Shown: positions 1 through 7,882, numbered from the stretch's first letter. The stretch is 64,000 bases of DNA from Oligoflexus sp. (GCA_014378195.1 JACMOC010000050.1:1-64000), one strand, 5' to 3'. A program made the numbers and translations. The notes: generated from the letters alone by a model not told the origin.

Positions 1-51
1 ACTTAGCAAATTGAAATCCAGTGCTCTATCCAACTGAGCTACGCGACCACA
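1..51 (-). tRNA. Partial tRNA-Arg-like gene, 5' half only
   Basis: Read on the minus strand this is the acceptor 5' strand, positions 8-9 (TA), a canonical D arm (GCTC, loop, GAGC) and the 5' anticodon stem CTGGA followed by TTTC. The anticodon loop start fits TTTCTAA, which would make a UCU (Arg) anticodon. After TTTC the sequence becomes AATTTGCTAAGT, which cannot pair with CTGGA, so tRNA identity seems to stop in the anticodon loop. The gene runs to the window edge, so a more distant 3' half cannot be excluded. Amino-acid identity is an inference. Confidence 0.5.
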
Positions 52-179
52 GAGGCGGGATCTTACTAAGCAAACCCTGCTAGGTCAACCCCCAACACAG
101 CTCCAAATAGCAGCATATATCAAAAAGGCCGAAAACTTTAAATAGATTGGCGGACTTGTAAATTGCTTTATCTCAATAT

Positions 180-236
180 AGCATAGCGTTGGATTTCCAA
201 TCTAACGGTCGTTGGTTCGATCCCAATCGCCCTCGT
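180..236 (+). pseudogene. tRNA-Gly-like 3' half (anticodon UCC)
   Basis: An anticodon arm TTGGA-TTTCCAA-TCTAA gives anticodon UCC (Gly). It is followed by a variable region, a T arm (GTTGG-TTCGATC-CCAAT) and a 3' acceptor strand CGCCCTC. The matching 5' acceptor GAGGGCG and a normal D arm are absent upstream; the sequence there is AT-rich and only loosely D-arm-like. This is best read as a decayed or truncated tRNA gene. Confidence 0.45.
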
Positions 237-300
237 TTTGAATACCAATCATCTCAGTGCTTTACATCCTATCCCGCTTCTCCGAGATCGTACTCGGTAG

Positions 301-915
301 ATCGCAAAGATAGGGAGGTCAGACTGGGAGATTAGAGACAGGGCCTACTGGAAACGCACTAGCACCGGCTTAATAAAAGGCTGGGAATCCTGCAAAACCT
401 CAATCAAGCGTGACGCCCTAAGACACCTCGATAATCTCTCCGATGAAGCTGTTGAAGCTTACTTTCAAAACCTAAATGCATCCCGTATATCTCGCAAAAT
501 TAGTCCCGAAATACTTACAGAAGTATCCCGAAACTATATTGAGCTATTCCTAAGTTGGTTATCCGGCAGAGGACGTAGCCGACACACTATCTCTCAGCAC
601 AGAACCAACCTTCAAACTGCTGCCCTTTATTTCGACTGTCAAGGCTCGCTGTCTCAGTGGCCTCGATACTCGGTTAAACTACGTGTCTACCTAAAAAATA
701 ATGGCTACTCCGAGAACCATATAAACAAGATTCAGATGAGTACTGGCCAGCTTTGGAAGTACTTACGGAAGCATGAGCGAGCCGTTGAGGGTCCAATAGA
801 CTTTGATGAAACCGTAGGGCACGCCAAGTCTAAGGACACCCCGCTCAAGAGGCATTTAACTCCTCAAGAAGTCCTTGAATGGGTCCGCAAGTGCCAGGAC
901 TTACACGTTCGCTTA
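301..915 (+). pseudogene. Recombinase-like N-terminal fragment, no start codon, truncated 3' end
   Basis: One reading frame is open from just after a TAG at 298-300 to the TGA ending at 987. It has no ATG, GTG or TTG until 736, although a GGGAGG motif at 313-318 precedes an ATT codon at 331. The translation is hydrophilic and helical. It includes a stretch around 530-640 that resembles the SAM-like core-binding domain of tyrosine recombinases (FLSWLSGRGRS, then HTISQHR). No catalytic R-H-R-Y domain follows, because around 900-920 the sequence switches to a Fic-protein frame. I call this a broken integrase-like gene; the family assignment is tentative. Confidence 0.4.
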
Positions 916-1509
916 CGGAAAATTTCAGGAATGTCGCGCACCATAGATTCTTTATGCCGCTTGTTCGCAAAACAGAAAAAATCATAGAGTTTCAACAAAA
1001 GAAGCTGGATGCAATCGCGCGCAATACAATCACAAAATACCCTAATCAGCTTTTGCACAGAGCGGTCGGATATCTCTACACAAAAGAAACGAAGGCATCC
1101 TTCCTCATTGAAAAAAAAGAGCCAGAAAATAATCGAGCCGAGAACTTTGTGCGGCTATTAAAGCAGGCTGAAGAAGAGAATTTCTTTAACAAAAAATCTT
1201 TGATCGAATTGCAAAATGCAATTGTTGATACGAGGTTTGCGGCAAGCGATTATCGTAACTTTCAGAATTATGTAGGGGAATCCTATGGTTTTGGTCAGGA
1301 AAAAATCCATTTTATCTGCCCCAGGCCTGAGGATGTCGAAAGCTTGATGAGCGGAATAATGGAAGTGACCGAAGTGCAAGGAAAACAGAGATTTGACCCG
1401 TTTTTGTTGGCGGCAATCGTTTTGTTCGGTTTTATTTTCACACATCCCTTCGACGATGGTAATGGTCGGATTCATCGATTTCTTATTCATAATATCTTAT
1501 CGAGGTCGC
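915..1509 (+). pseudogene. Fic-domain protein fragment
   Basis: This frame encodes the typical core of Fic-family AMP/NMP-transferases. An N-terminal helical part (YLYTKETKASF, about 1060-1120) is followed by the Fic signature HPFDDGNGRIHR at about 1444-1479, which matches HPFx(D/E)GNGRxxR. The gene lacks a credible start: the frame can be extended upstream to 879 but the sequence there belongs to the recombinase-like fragment. It also lacks the C-terminal third, because after HNILSR (about 1500) the DNA continues as an antisense NHL-repeat fragment. It is therefore truncated at both ends. The catalytic loop is intact, but an active protein is unlikely. Confidence 0.7.
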
Positions 1510-1790
1510 CTGCTGAAAGGGTGAGACCGGCGGGATATTTAAAGCTTGCCACAGTCCCTAGTCCATCCGTCGAGCCGAGGATGCCCGCTGCGCCAGCGAG
1601 TGTGTCTATCACAAAATTGGTGAGTGATACGCGACGAATGACGTTGGCCGAAACGTCTGTGAAGTAGAGATAGTTGGCATCCGAGGTGAAGCCAACCATG
1701 GTTCTCATGCGAACGGCCCTGCCAACGGCATCAGTGTAGCCGGCAACACCGGCTTGACCTGCTACTGTCGTGAGGCCTGTGGCCGTCTGC
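1510..1790 (-). pseudogene. NHL-repeat protein fragment
   Basis: On the minus strand about 95 codons encode two NHL-type beta-propeller blades: TTVAGQAGVAGYTD, then YLYFTDVSANVIRRVSL, then DTLAGAAGILGSTDG. The pattern of 'TLAG ... G..DG.G....F..P.G..' matches extracellular NHL proteins. There is no signal peptide, start site or remaining repeats. It is an internal piece of a much longer gene, inverted relative to the fragments on both sides. Confidence 0.6.
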
Positions 1791-2287
1791 GTGCTGTCGT
1801 GGAGCGTGTTACCCAAAATTTGGGCTGGAGCAAGCGGTCAACGGTTAAGGGCAAATCACTGGGTCTTGCGGCCCATCGGAGCTTTCTGAGTTATGCCGCA
1901 GTGGTCGCATCCGTAGTGAAAAGAAATGATGGGACATACCGGGTCGATGAAGTCTGGGTTGTACTTGATGCCGGCACAATAATTAACCACGATCGGGTCG
2001 TCGCTCAGATGGAAGGCTCCTTCATGAAGGGTATGCACCTCGCATTATACGGTTGTGTTTCGCACAAAAACGGGCGCGTGGAACAAAATAACTTCCACGG
2101 CGTAAAGCTTGTGCGCATGGTTCAAGAGCCACGGAAAATGAACGTCGAAACTTTGAACTCTGATCTTGCGCCAGGCGGGGTAGGTGAGCTCGGTGTGCCT
2201 CCCATTGCACCTGCGGTTGCACATGCACTTTTTGCTCTAACAGGGAAAAGGGTTCGGAGTTTCCCGTTGCTTAGTGGCCTTGTTTGA
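1790..2287 (+). pseudogene. Molybdenum hydroxylase large subunit (IorB-like), C-terminal fragment
   Basis: About 160 codons correspond to the C-terminal end of the molybdopterin-binding large subunit of the isoquinoline 1-oxidoreductase/xanthine dehydrogenase family. Recognisable parts are AAHRSFLSYAA, VWVVLDAGTIIN, QMEGSF and the substrate-pocket motif GGVGELGVPPIAPA near the end. The frame ends with a normal TGA, so the natural 3' end is preserved and the first ~75-80% of the gene is missing. It could be translated from an upstream ATG at 1754, but the product would lack the cofactor core. Confidence 0.7.
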
Positions 2288-2378
2288 ATTATTCAGTTGC
2301 CGAATAATAGTACGTGAAATCGCCCATAGCTTTGTGACTGAACGTTGCCAGACGAAAGGTAACACTCTTTTAATCATC

Positions 2379-2430
2379 GCCTCGCAGGTCTCTGTCTTTT
2401 TACGCAGACAGAATTAATGCCTAGCGAGGC
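2379..2430. other. Nested hairpin in non-coding DNA
   Basis: An outer stem GCCTCGC-AGG (2379-2388) pairs with CCT-A-GCGAGGC (2420-2430) with one bulged A. Inside it a perfect inner stem TCTGTC (2391-2396)/GACAGA (2407-2412) carries a T-rich loop. It lies between the molybdenum hydroxylase fragment and the kinase-like lipoprotein gene. It has no T-tract directly after the outer stem, so it is not a standard terminator. It may be a small RNA or a recombination-site-like structure. The rest of 2288-2600 shows nothing recognisable. Confidence 0.45.
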
Positions 2431-2600
2431 GGATCCCCTGAAAACGTCACACATTCTGGGCCTTCGCGAGTGTGAATTTCAGTAGCTCACAAATTAGCCA
2501 TATATTTTTTTAAACCATCCAAACACTAAAATTCCTTTGTAAAAGAACGCCCTAAGGTTTTCTTAATACAAGATGAACAAAAAAAGACCACCAATTCGCT

Positions 2601-2628
2601 GAAGTTTTTCGTTATAGTGCGAAACTTC
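2601..2628 (+). promoter_or_regulatory. Inverted repeat around a possible -10 box
   Basis: GAAGTTT (2601-2607) and AAACTTC (2622-2628) form a perfect 7-bp inverted repeat whose spacer contains TATAGT (2613-2618), a good -10 hexamer. The repeat ends one base before the AGGAGGG ribosome binding site of the next gene. This could be an operator or a 5' hairpin hiding the ribosome binding site. I see no convincing -35 box. Confidence 0.35.
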
Positions 2629-2640
2629 AGGAGGGTTTGT

Positions 2641-3936
2641 ATGCGTTTCATTGTTATTTATGCTTGTTTCATAGGTCTTTTAGGGTGTGGTCAGGAAGCA
2701 AAGAGCACATTAGAGAGCACTATACCAATCGCGGATAATCAAAAGCCGGCTCTGATTGATCAAGGACACGTCTTAGCGGATTCTATGAATAGAGTGGCAA
2801 CTTATACACCTGAAATGATCAAGCGAGGACCACTTGATACGACATTTACTCTGGAATCAGGCGGCAAAATTCCGATTCCTTCCACGGTCATCTGTTCCTT
2901 TATGGAACCTGATCCCTCGAGTCCAATGAACGGGAAAACGCCTAAATTCAATTGTAAAGACGATCGAGGTAGAGTCTATAAGGTCAAATACGGTGCTTAT
3001 AATCCCGAGGTTTATAGCGAAGTGTTTGTATCGCGCCTACTTTGGATTCTCGGATACTATGCCGACCGCAACTATCCGGTAAGTGTAACGTGCAAAAACT
3101 GTCCCGAAGATCCTTGGCACTATATCAACAAAGCAAACCAGCTTTTTGCCAAAGGGACATCAGTCGAAACTATTAAAGCAAAGTTAAGCCTCGAGCCCCA
3201 TTTTGTATCCAAATATTTTGCGCAGGCTACGATCGAAGTCAAAACTGGAGATAAACTTGAGGTTAAGGACACAGGGGACTCAGGTTGGGGTCTAGACGAG
3301 TTGAGACCTCGTCATCTGCCCGATGACGCACAGTGTGTGTCTGGCCATTGCGAGCGAGTGTTTCGTGAGGGTATGCTGATATTATCCTCTTTGATCGTTC
3401 ATGCAGATAATAAGCCGGAAAATCAAAAAATATTTTGTATTGAAGACGGCGTGAAAGCGAAAAAAGCATGCCCCGCAAACCATGTGGGTCTGATGATACA
3501 GGATGTCGGAGCAAGCTTTTTTGGGTATCAAGCTCCGAAAGGCGACGTGTTTGATGCTCTCTCCCTCCGGACTGAACTCGAAGTTTGGCATGATCATGCG
3601 GTCTGGTCCTTACACCGCCCTTGCCACATAGCATTACCTCATGCAGTGTTTCATCAAGGTCCTGCGCAAAGCTTGACGAAGGCCGTTGTTTCCGAACCGG
3701 CGCGACACTTCATAGCGAATCGACTTAAGTCTTTGAGCGACGAACAAATCGATGCACTCATCCAGGTGTCTCGGATGGATCATCGCGCCCACCCTGATGC
3801 GGCTACCACAGATGGCGATAATGCTGAATACGCGCGACACTTCCGTAAGATTCTAATGGACAGAATAGAGACGATCGAAACTACGCAATGTTCGGATCCA
3901 ATTCACATGGATATCAGTAACTACTCGAAATGGTGA
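2641..3936 (+). CDS. Lipoprotein with a protein-kinase-like active-site pattern
   Basis: Predicted 431-residue exported lipoprotein. The ATG at 2641 follows AGGAGGG, and the N-terminus ends in a lipobox (LLGC, Cys16). I do not know the family, but the middle of the protein carries a pattern like the eukaryotic-like kinase fold. There are candidate ATP lysines at 114-116 (KVKY), then a Glu-containing helix (SEVFVSRLLWILG). HADNKPENQ follows at 254-262, closely like the catalytic loop HRDxKPEN. IQDVGASF at about 286-293 is placed and spelled like the DFG loop. HipA- and FAM20-type atypical kinases show similar relaxed spacing. Several Cys pairs (CKNC, CVSGHC, and Cys either side of the insert between the two loops) fit a periplasmic protein with disulfides. 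Kinase activity is an inference from these motifs only. The gene stands alone. Confidence 0.6.
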   Translation: MRFIVIYACFIGLLGCGQEAKSTLESTIPIADNQKPALIDQGHVLADSMNRVATYTPEMIKRGPLDTTFTLESGGKIPIPSTVICSFMEPDPSSPMNGKTPKFNCKDDRGRVYKVKYGAYNPEVYSEVFVSRLLWILGYYADRNYPVSVTCKNCPEDPWHYINKANQLFAKGTSVETIKAKLSLEPHFVSKYFAQATIEVKTGDKLEVKDTGDSGWGLDELRPRHLPDDAQCVSGHCERVFREGMLILSSLIVHADNKPENQKIFCIEDGVKAKKACPANHVGLMIQDVGASFFGYQAPKGDVFDALSLRTELEVWHDHAVWSLHRPCHIALPHAVFHQGPAQSLTKAVVSEPARHFIANRLKSLSDEQIDALIQVSRMDHRAHPDAATTDGDNAEYARHFRKILMDRIETIETTQCSDPIHMDISNYSKW

Positions 3937-4286
3937 ATAGATTCTGATTAGTAGGGATTGAGATAGCGGCGGGACTCAGGGGCCTGCCTTTGGATCAGAT
4001 CCCAGTTCCCAGCCCATCTCTTCAAGTTCTATGCTGCTTTAATTCCTCTTGGAAACATCCCCTTATCTTGTTGATCATCTTATACTTTTTTTGCTCACAA
4101 AATAATAATTTTATCCAAGTCATCAAAATCCGAAAGGTATAGAAGGCTTTCGGGTATTATTAGAAACGGAAAAGATGCAAACATCAGCCTTTTTCAATAG
4201 CCTTGACTGTCCTCAAAACGCGACAAGTTTCTGGGCTGGAATTAATTTTGATTTGACTACACACCATAATTCTGGAGTTTGAATTG
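3937..4286. other. Non-coding stretch between lipoprotein genes
   Basis: About 350 bases with stops in all frames and no recognisable RNA gene or clear hairpin terminator. A TTGACT at about 4254 may be part of a promoter for the downstream lipoprotein, but no good -10 follows at normal spacing. Confidence 0.4.
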
Positions 4287-5366
4287 ATGCTCAATACGAA
4301 AGCTTGTATCGTTAGCTTCGGGTTTTGCCTTACTTTCAATGCAGCTTGCGGTCCTTCAGGACCAAAGTATTTGGGCGATTCATCAAAAACGCCTGGCAAT
4401 AGTTCCGATGCCAACGATACGGCCTATGGCCTCACTGCAAATACGGTAACAAAGAAAGTAACACTCAAAACCTTATCGCCGACATATTTTCTTTCCGCCG
4501 AAAATCAAGGGGGTAGCATTATTTCAGCGAACCGAACTGCAGCGCAGGGCTGGGAGACATTTGACCTTCTTGATAGCGACGGAGGGGAACTTGTAAGCGG
4601 AGATTCTGTGTATTTAAGAAGTAGCGGTGGTTTCTACCTACAGCTTACTGGTGGCAATGGAACGGCTCTCAACATATCAAACCAAAATCCAGGTCTTTGG
4701 GAAACTTTCAAGATTGTTAAACAATCGGGAACCGGCGTTATTCAGCCAGGGGATATAATTGGTCTACAGTCCGCTGTAAGTAATCTCTGGGTATCGGCAT
4801 TGAACGGTGGCGGATCGGGAATTGATGCTCACGGTATTAAGCTTGATGCCTGGGAATCGTTTGCAATTAATTTTGTTTCATCAATGCCCGTGACCTCGAA
4901 TATTCCTACAGCATCCTCAAGCTCAAAGCTCGGAACTGAATTCGCAGCTCTCTCTGGTACACTGAAAGGCCTTGCCTCGTGGTATCGCGCGAATGCATCA
5001 GCTGATAGCACAAATGGCACCGGATGGTGCGGCAGGCCTTATACAAACGACACAAAAGGGTTTGCGCCACCATTTATTAAAATGAGTCCGACACTTGCAA
5101 CCTGGACGTCAAACCCAGAGCAGTGGAAGAAGGATACTGCGAAATGGTGTGGGCTCGAAGCGCGCGTCACCAATCCGAAAACTGGCAAGTCCGAGCTTCT
5201 CTATATTGTGGATGCATTTGAGCCGACTTGGGTAAGGACAGAGTTCGCTATCGACATCTTGATCGGCCCATTTATCAGCCTCGTGGGTAATCCTAATGGA
5301 GATAAAAACGTCGTTGTTCAGGATATGCAATGGGAACTGACCGGGAATAGAAAGTTGGACTGGTGA
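4287..5366 (+). CDS. Lipoprotein with fascin-like trefoil and expansin/RlpA-like barrel
   Basis: Predicted 359-residue secreted protein. The ATG at 4287 has GGAG nine bases upstream (a TTG directly before it is less likely). The N-terminus has a signal with Cys in FNAAC, followed by a Ser/Asn-rich linker. Residues ~55-195 carry three repeats of the fascin/actin-crosslinking-like beta-trefoil type (VTLKTLSPTYFLSAEN, VYLRSSGGFYLQL, IGLQSAVSNLWVSA), a fold often used for carbohydrate binding. Residues ~220-355 begin LKGLASWYRAN and contain WCG, TAKWCGLEARV and LYIVDAF, matching double-psi beta-barrel (expansin/RlpA/barwin) proteins. The likely role is binding and loosening of a polysaccharide or peptidoglycan surface. 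The domain pairing is inferred by eye. Confidence 0.6.
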   Translation: MLNTKACIVSFGFCLTFNAACGPSGPKYLGDSSKTPGNSSDANDTAYGLTANTVTKKVTLKTLSPTYFLSAENQGGSIISANRTAAQGWETFDLLDSDGGELVSGDSVYLRSSGGFYLQLTGGNGTALNISNQNPGLWETFKIVKQSGTGVIQPGDIIGLQSAVSNLWVSALNGGGSGIDAHGIKLDAWESFAINFVSSMPVTSNIPTASSSSKLGTEFAALSGTLKGLASWYRANASADSTNGTGWCGRPYTNDTKGFAPPFIKMSPTLATWTSNPEQWKKDTAKWCGLEARVTNPKTGKSELLYIVDAFEPTWVRTEFAIDILIGPFISLVGNPNGDKNVVVQDMQWELTGNRKLDW

Positions 5367-5379
5367 GACCGGTACTAAG

Positions 5380-5421
5380 AAGAAAGAGATAGCATCACAA
5401 CTGTGACGCTATCTCTTTCTT
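5380..5421. terminator. Bidirectional Rho-independent terminator
   Basis: A 14-bp stem (5380-5393 with 5408-5421) is extended by an inner TCACA/TGTGA stem and flanked by A- and T-rich runs on both sides. It lies between convergent genes. Its left part also encodes the last residues of the minus-strand YecM-like gene, whose TGA is at 5395-5397. Confidence 0.85.
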
Positions 5422-5928
5422 TATTATATGTTCTAAGGACATATTATGAAATTTAAGTGATTTCCCGCTGCTCAATAGAATCCGGACTTCAGGATTTGTA
5501 GGCTTCGCACACGCGCTCGTATCGAACGTTACCTCGCTGTATTGCCTCATCAGCTCAGCAAGCGGGATATTGACGACAAACTCCGCGTGCTCAAATCCAT
5601 CGTCATAAGGTACTCCCGGCTTGGGCTGAGGGACTTCAATGACAAAGATTTCTCGTCCAGCTGCTTTGATAGGAAGAGTCAATTTAAAAGTCGTTATCAA
5701 ACGGCCGTTGACAGGAGCCTCGATAAGTCTCTGACTCCCTTCTAAAAGGATGTTGCAGATCCTGCTGTATTGATCAAGAGAGCTGACTCGGTAGCAGATG
5801 TGGTCCATCTCAAAGTCTTCGAGGCTCAAGTCGATCCTGTCAGCTTCGATCAATAATTCTTCAACAAAACGTACTCCGTCCCGCTTGAGTTCCAAAAAGC
5901 CCAGCTGTCGACTGGGCGCAAAACTCAT
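5395..5928 (-). CDS. YecM-like VOC-family protein
   Basis: A 177-residue protein resembling E. coli YecM, a vicinal-oxygen-chelate-fold protein that probably binds a metal. DHICYRVSSLDQY supplies a metal-ligand His, and REIFVIEVPQPKPG and HAEFVV are conserved blocks of the family. The start ATG overlaps the stop of the upstream ompA-like gene (ATGA, 5925-5928), so the two are probably translationally coupled. The last codons run into the terminator hairpin. The biochemical function of the family is not established, so no role is proposed. Confidence 0.75.
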   Translation of the reverse strand: MSFAPSRQLGFLELKRDGVRFVEELLIEADRIDLSLEDFEMDHICYRVSSLDQYSRICNILLEGSQRLIEAPVNGRLITTFKLTLPIKAAGREIFVIEVPQPKPGVPYDDGFEHAEFVVNIPLAELMRQYSEVTFDTSACAKPTNPEVRILLSSGKSLKFHNMSLEHIIKKEIASQL

Positions 5929-7316
5929 GACGCGGGGGCCGATTTCAATTCCGTAGTATCCCGCACCAATGGTTGGCGATAGTAGATCTTGAAGTTAACG
6001 CGGCGGTTCATCACGCGGCCTGGACGCGTAGCATTGCTTGCCTTAGGAAACTGTTCGCCCCAACCGATAGAGGAGAGTTTATTGCTAGCAATTCCGTAGT
6101 CATGAATCAGCATCTGTTCGATCGAATGGGCGCGGCGGCTGCTCAGTGCGAGATTGTAATCATCGGAGCCGAGGTTGCAGGTATAACCCTGAACAACAAC
6201 TTTTTCAATGGGCTGAGCGTCTAAGGCTTTTTTTAGATTCGCCATGTTTTCATAAGCCTTTGGATCACGAATTTTGGTTGAGTCGAACTGAAAGTAGACA
6301 TCATCCCATTCAATTATAGCATCGGGCTGACGTAGTTTTTCCTGCACGATAATCTTGGGTTGGACAGGTGCCACGGTAACTGGGGTCTTCTCTTCTTTTT
6401 TACCAATTACCCATCGAATGCCTGCGTAGACACGATAATCCGCCGTGCTTACAGAGTGTGTGAGCTCGGCGCCCAATCCAGCATGAAACTGAAAATTCTT
6501 CCAAAAATTCCGTCTTACACCAAGCAAACATTCGGCAATAGTTTTGCCGCGTGGAGATTCATCAGAAAAGTCTTCACGATTTTGCGCGCCGTATACTTCG
6601 GAAATGAGGTCCCAGTCAGTTGAAGGCAAATCGATTGCTACACCGGTTGAAGCCAGCCATTGGTCGCCAAAGGATTTGATTGGTAGGTCTTGCATTTCTT
6701 GTAGTGATGGGTCTTCCGTATGTCGCCAACGATGGCCGAGGTTCACAGACCACTCTACGGGGCCAACTTCAGTTCCAAGAACAAGTTCGAGGGACACACT
6801 TGGCCATTTTACGTTGCCTGTGTAAGGGTTGCCTTGAATATTGTTATAGCTTCCCGTTCCTACCAATCCGAGGTGAAACGCTTTAGCGTCAAGAATTTCT
6901 ACTTTGGTGGAAAAACGAAGCTCGGTATTGCCCAAATCTGCGAAATAGCCGTGAGGTGCATCTTCGTTGCGGATTGACTGAGATATGACCGATGGGATTG
7001 TTATGTTGAGGTCCCAGTTTGAAAGGACTCCGTAGGTAAGCTGTACGTCTGTTCCCGTGACCGTATCGTTGAGCTTTTTGTTTGCGTCACGATTCGATGT
7101 AACCGAGTTATCAAAATAAGGGAGTGTATTGGTTGCGGAGTTTATGAAAATACCGAGTCCAAATCGTCCTTGACCAATCGTGCGCGAACTATGAACGGTC
7201 GCTAGGTCAGTGACTGACAGGGAAGGATTGAAATTCTGCAAATCATTCCCGATGATATTGCCGAAGAGTGGTTTCGTCAGCAAAACCAATAAAAGATAGA
7301 GCCAAACATTTTTCAT
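5925..7316 (-). CDS. OmpA-family outer membrane protein
   Basis: A 463-residue protein with an N-terminal signal peptide (LYLLLVLLTKPLFG). A ~280-residue region of alternating amphipathic strands probably forms a beta-barrel. It is followed by a Pro/Val-rich linker and a C-terminal OmpA peptidoglycan-binding domain from about residue 335. The OmpA domain shows YFQFDSTKI, VVVQGYTCNLGSDDYN, LSSRRAHS and NRRVNFKI, matching the diaminopimelate-binding D...R pattern. It probably anchors the outer membrane to peptidoglycan. It is co-transcribed with the YecM-like gene, which it overlaps by 4 bp. Confidence 0.85.
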   Translation of the reverse strand: MKNVWLYLLLVLLTKPLFGNIIGNDLQNFNPSLSVTDLATVHSSRTIGQGRFGLGIFINSATNTLPYFDNSVTSNRDANKKLNDTVTGTDVQLTYGVLSNWDLNITIPSVISQSIRNEDAPHGYFADLGNTELRFSTKVEILDAKAFHLGLVGTGSYNNIQGNPYTGNVKWPSVSLELVLGTEVGPVEWSVNLGHRWRHTEDPSLQEMQDLPIKSFGDQWLASTGVAIDLPSTDWDLISEVYGAQNREDFSDESPRGKTIAECLLGVRRNFWKNFQFHAGLGAELTHSVSTADYRVYAGIRWVIGKKEEKTPVTVAPVQPKIIVQEKLRQPDAIIEWDDVYFQFDSTKIRDPKAYENMANLKKALDAQPIEKVVVQGYTCNLGSDDYNLALSSRRAHSIEQMLIHDYGIASNKLSSIGWGEQFPKASNATRPGRVMNRRVNFKIYYRQPLVRDTTELKSAPAS

Positions 7317-7732
7317 GCGAATCTAAGTCCTAGATATGATTCTTGGGCAGGACCGTTTCTCAAGTGAGAAAGTCCCGACAAAAACCTTGGTTGGTTTCTT
7401 GGTATCACGTCCATATGGCCATGTAGCGCGGAACCTAACACTGAAGGTTTGGATAAGCAAAATATATTTTGATCGGAGAGCAGATTTTTCGAAGCGATTG
7501 ATGTGTAGATAGGAAGGTGGCAAAAGTTTCGCAATTTTGGTCCAGCGTTCTTTCACTCGTGAATAACGCATCAGCTTAAGAGTTCGATATTTTAAGCATT
7601 ATGACTCCTACCCCCGTCCCGATAGGAGTTTCGCAGCATTTGAGGATGGGTAGGGGTTTACTTCGAAAGGTCCTCAGGGCTAGATACGTAAAGTGCCTCT
7701 ACGATAAATAACTTCCAATAAGGATTACGGAA
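7317..7732. other. Non-coding stretch with hairpin upstream of ompA-like gene
   Basis: No convincing gene. A perfect hairpin TTTCTC-AAGT-GAGAAA sits at 7356-7371, in the presumed 5' leader of the ompA-like gene, and may act at RNA level. A second inverted repeat ACTCCTA/TAGGAGT is at about 7604-7629. A minus-strand open frame at 7323-7571 has no family features and was not accepted. Confidence 0.4.
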
Positions 7733-7882
7733 ATGGCTAGTAATAGTAATCAGGGCCGCGGTCAAGACGGAAAAAAAGTCGATAAAAACATTCCAGCACA
7801 TAGCGAAACCGAAGGCGGTCGCCATGCGCCAGCAGATCCGCACAAAGCGCCTGCGGACAAAGGACAGAAACGCAGCAAATAG
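7733..7882 (+). CDS. Small hydrophilic basic protein (49 aa)
   Basis: An ATG at 7733 preceded by AAGGA about 11 bases upstream opens a 49-codon frame ending in TAG. The product starts MASNSNQGRGQDGKK and is rich in Lys, Gly, His, Asp and Pro, with no hydrophobic residues able to form a core. It is probably disordered. The composition is reminiscent of small stress- or desiccation-induced proteins or nucleoid-associated tails, but no family is recognised. The coherent composition over the whole frame argues that it is real. It is isolated between ompA and the biosynthetic operon. Confidence 0.5.
   Translation: MASNSNQGRGQDGKKVDKNIPAHSETEGGRHAPADPHKAPADKGQKRSK

Noticed and set aside
180-236. 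Complete tRNA-Gly gene
   Set aside because: The D arm and 5' acceptor strand do not match a canonical fold; only the 3' half is convincing.
7323-7571. An 82-codon minus-strand open frame upstream of the ompA-like gene
   Set aside because: The sequence has no family features and contains a hairpin more likely to belong to the ompA leader.
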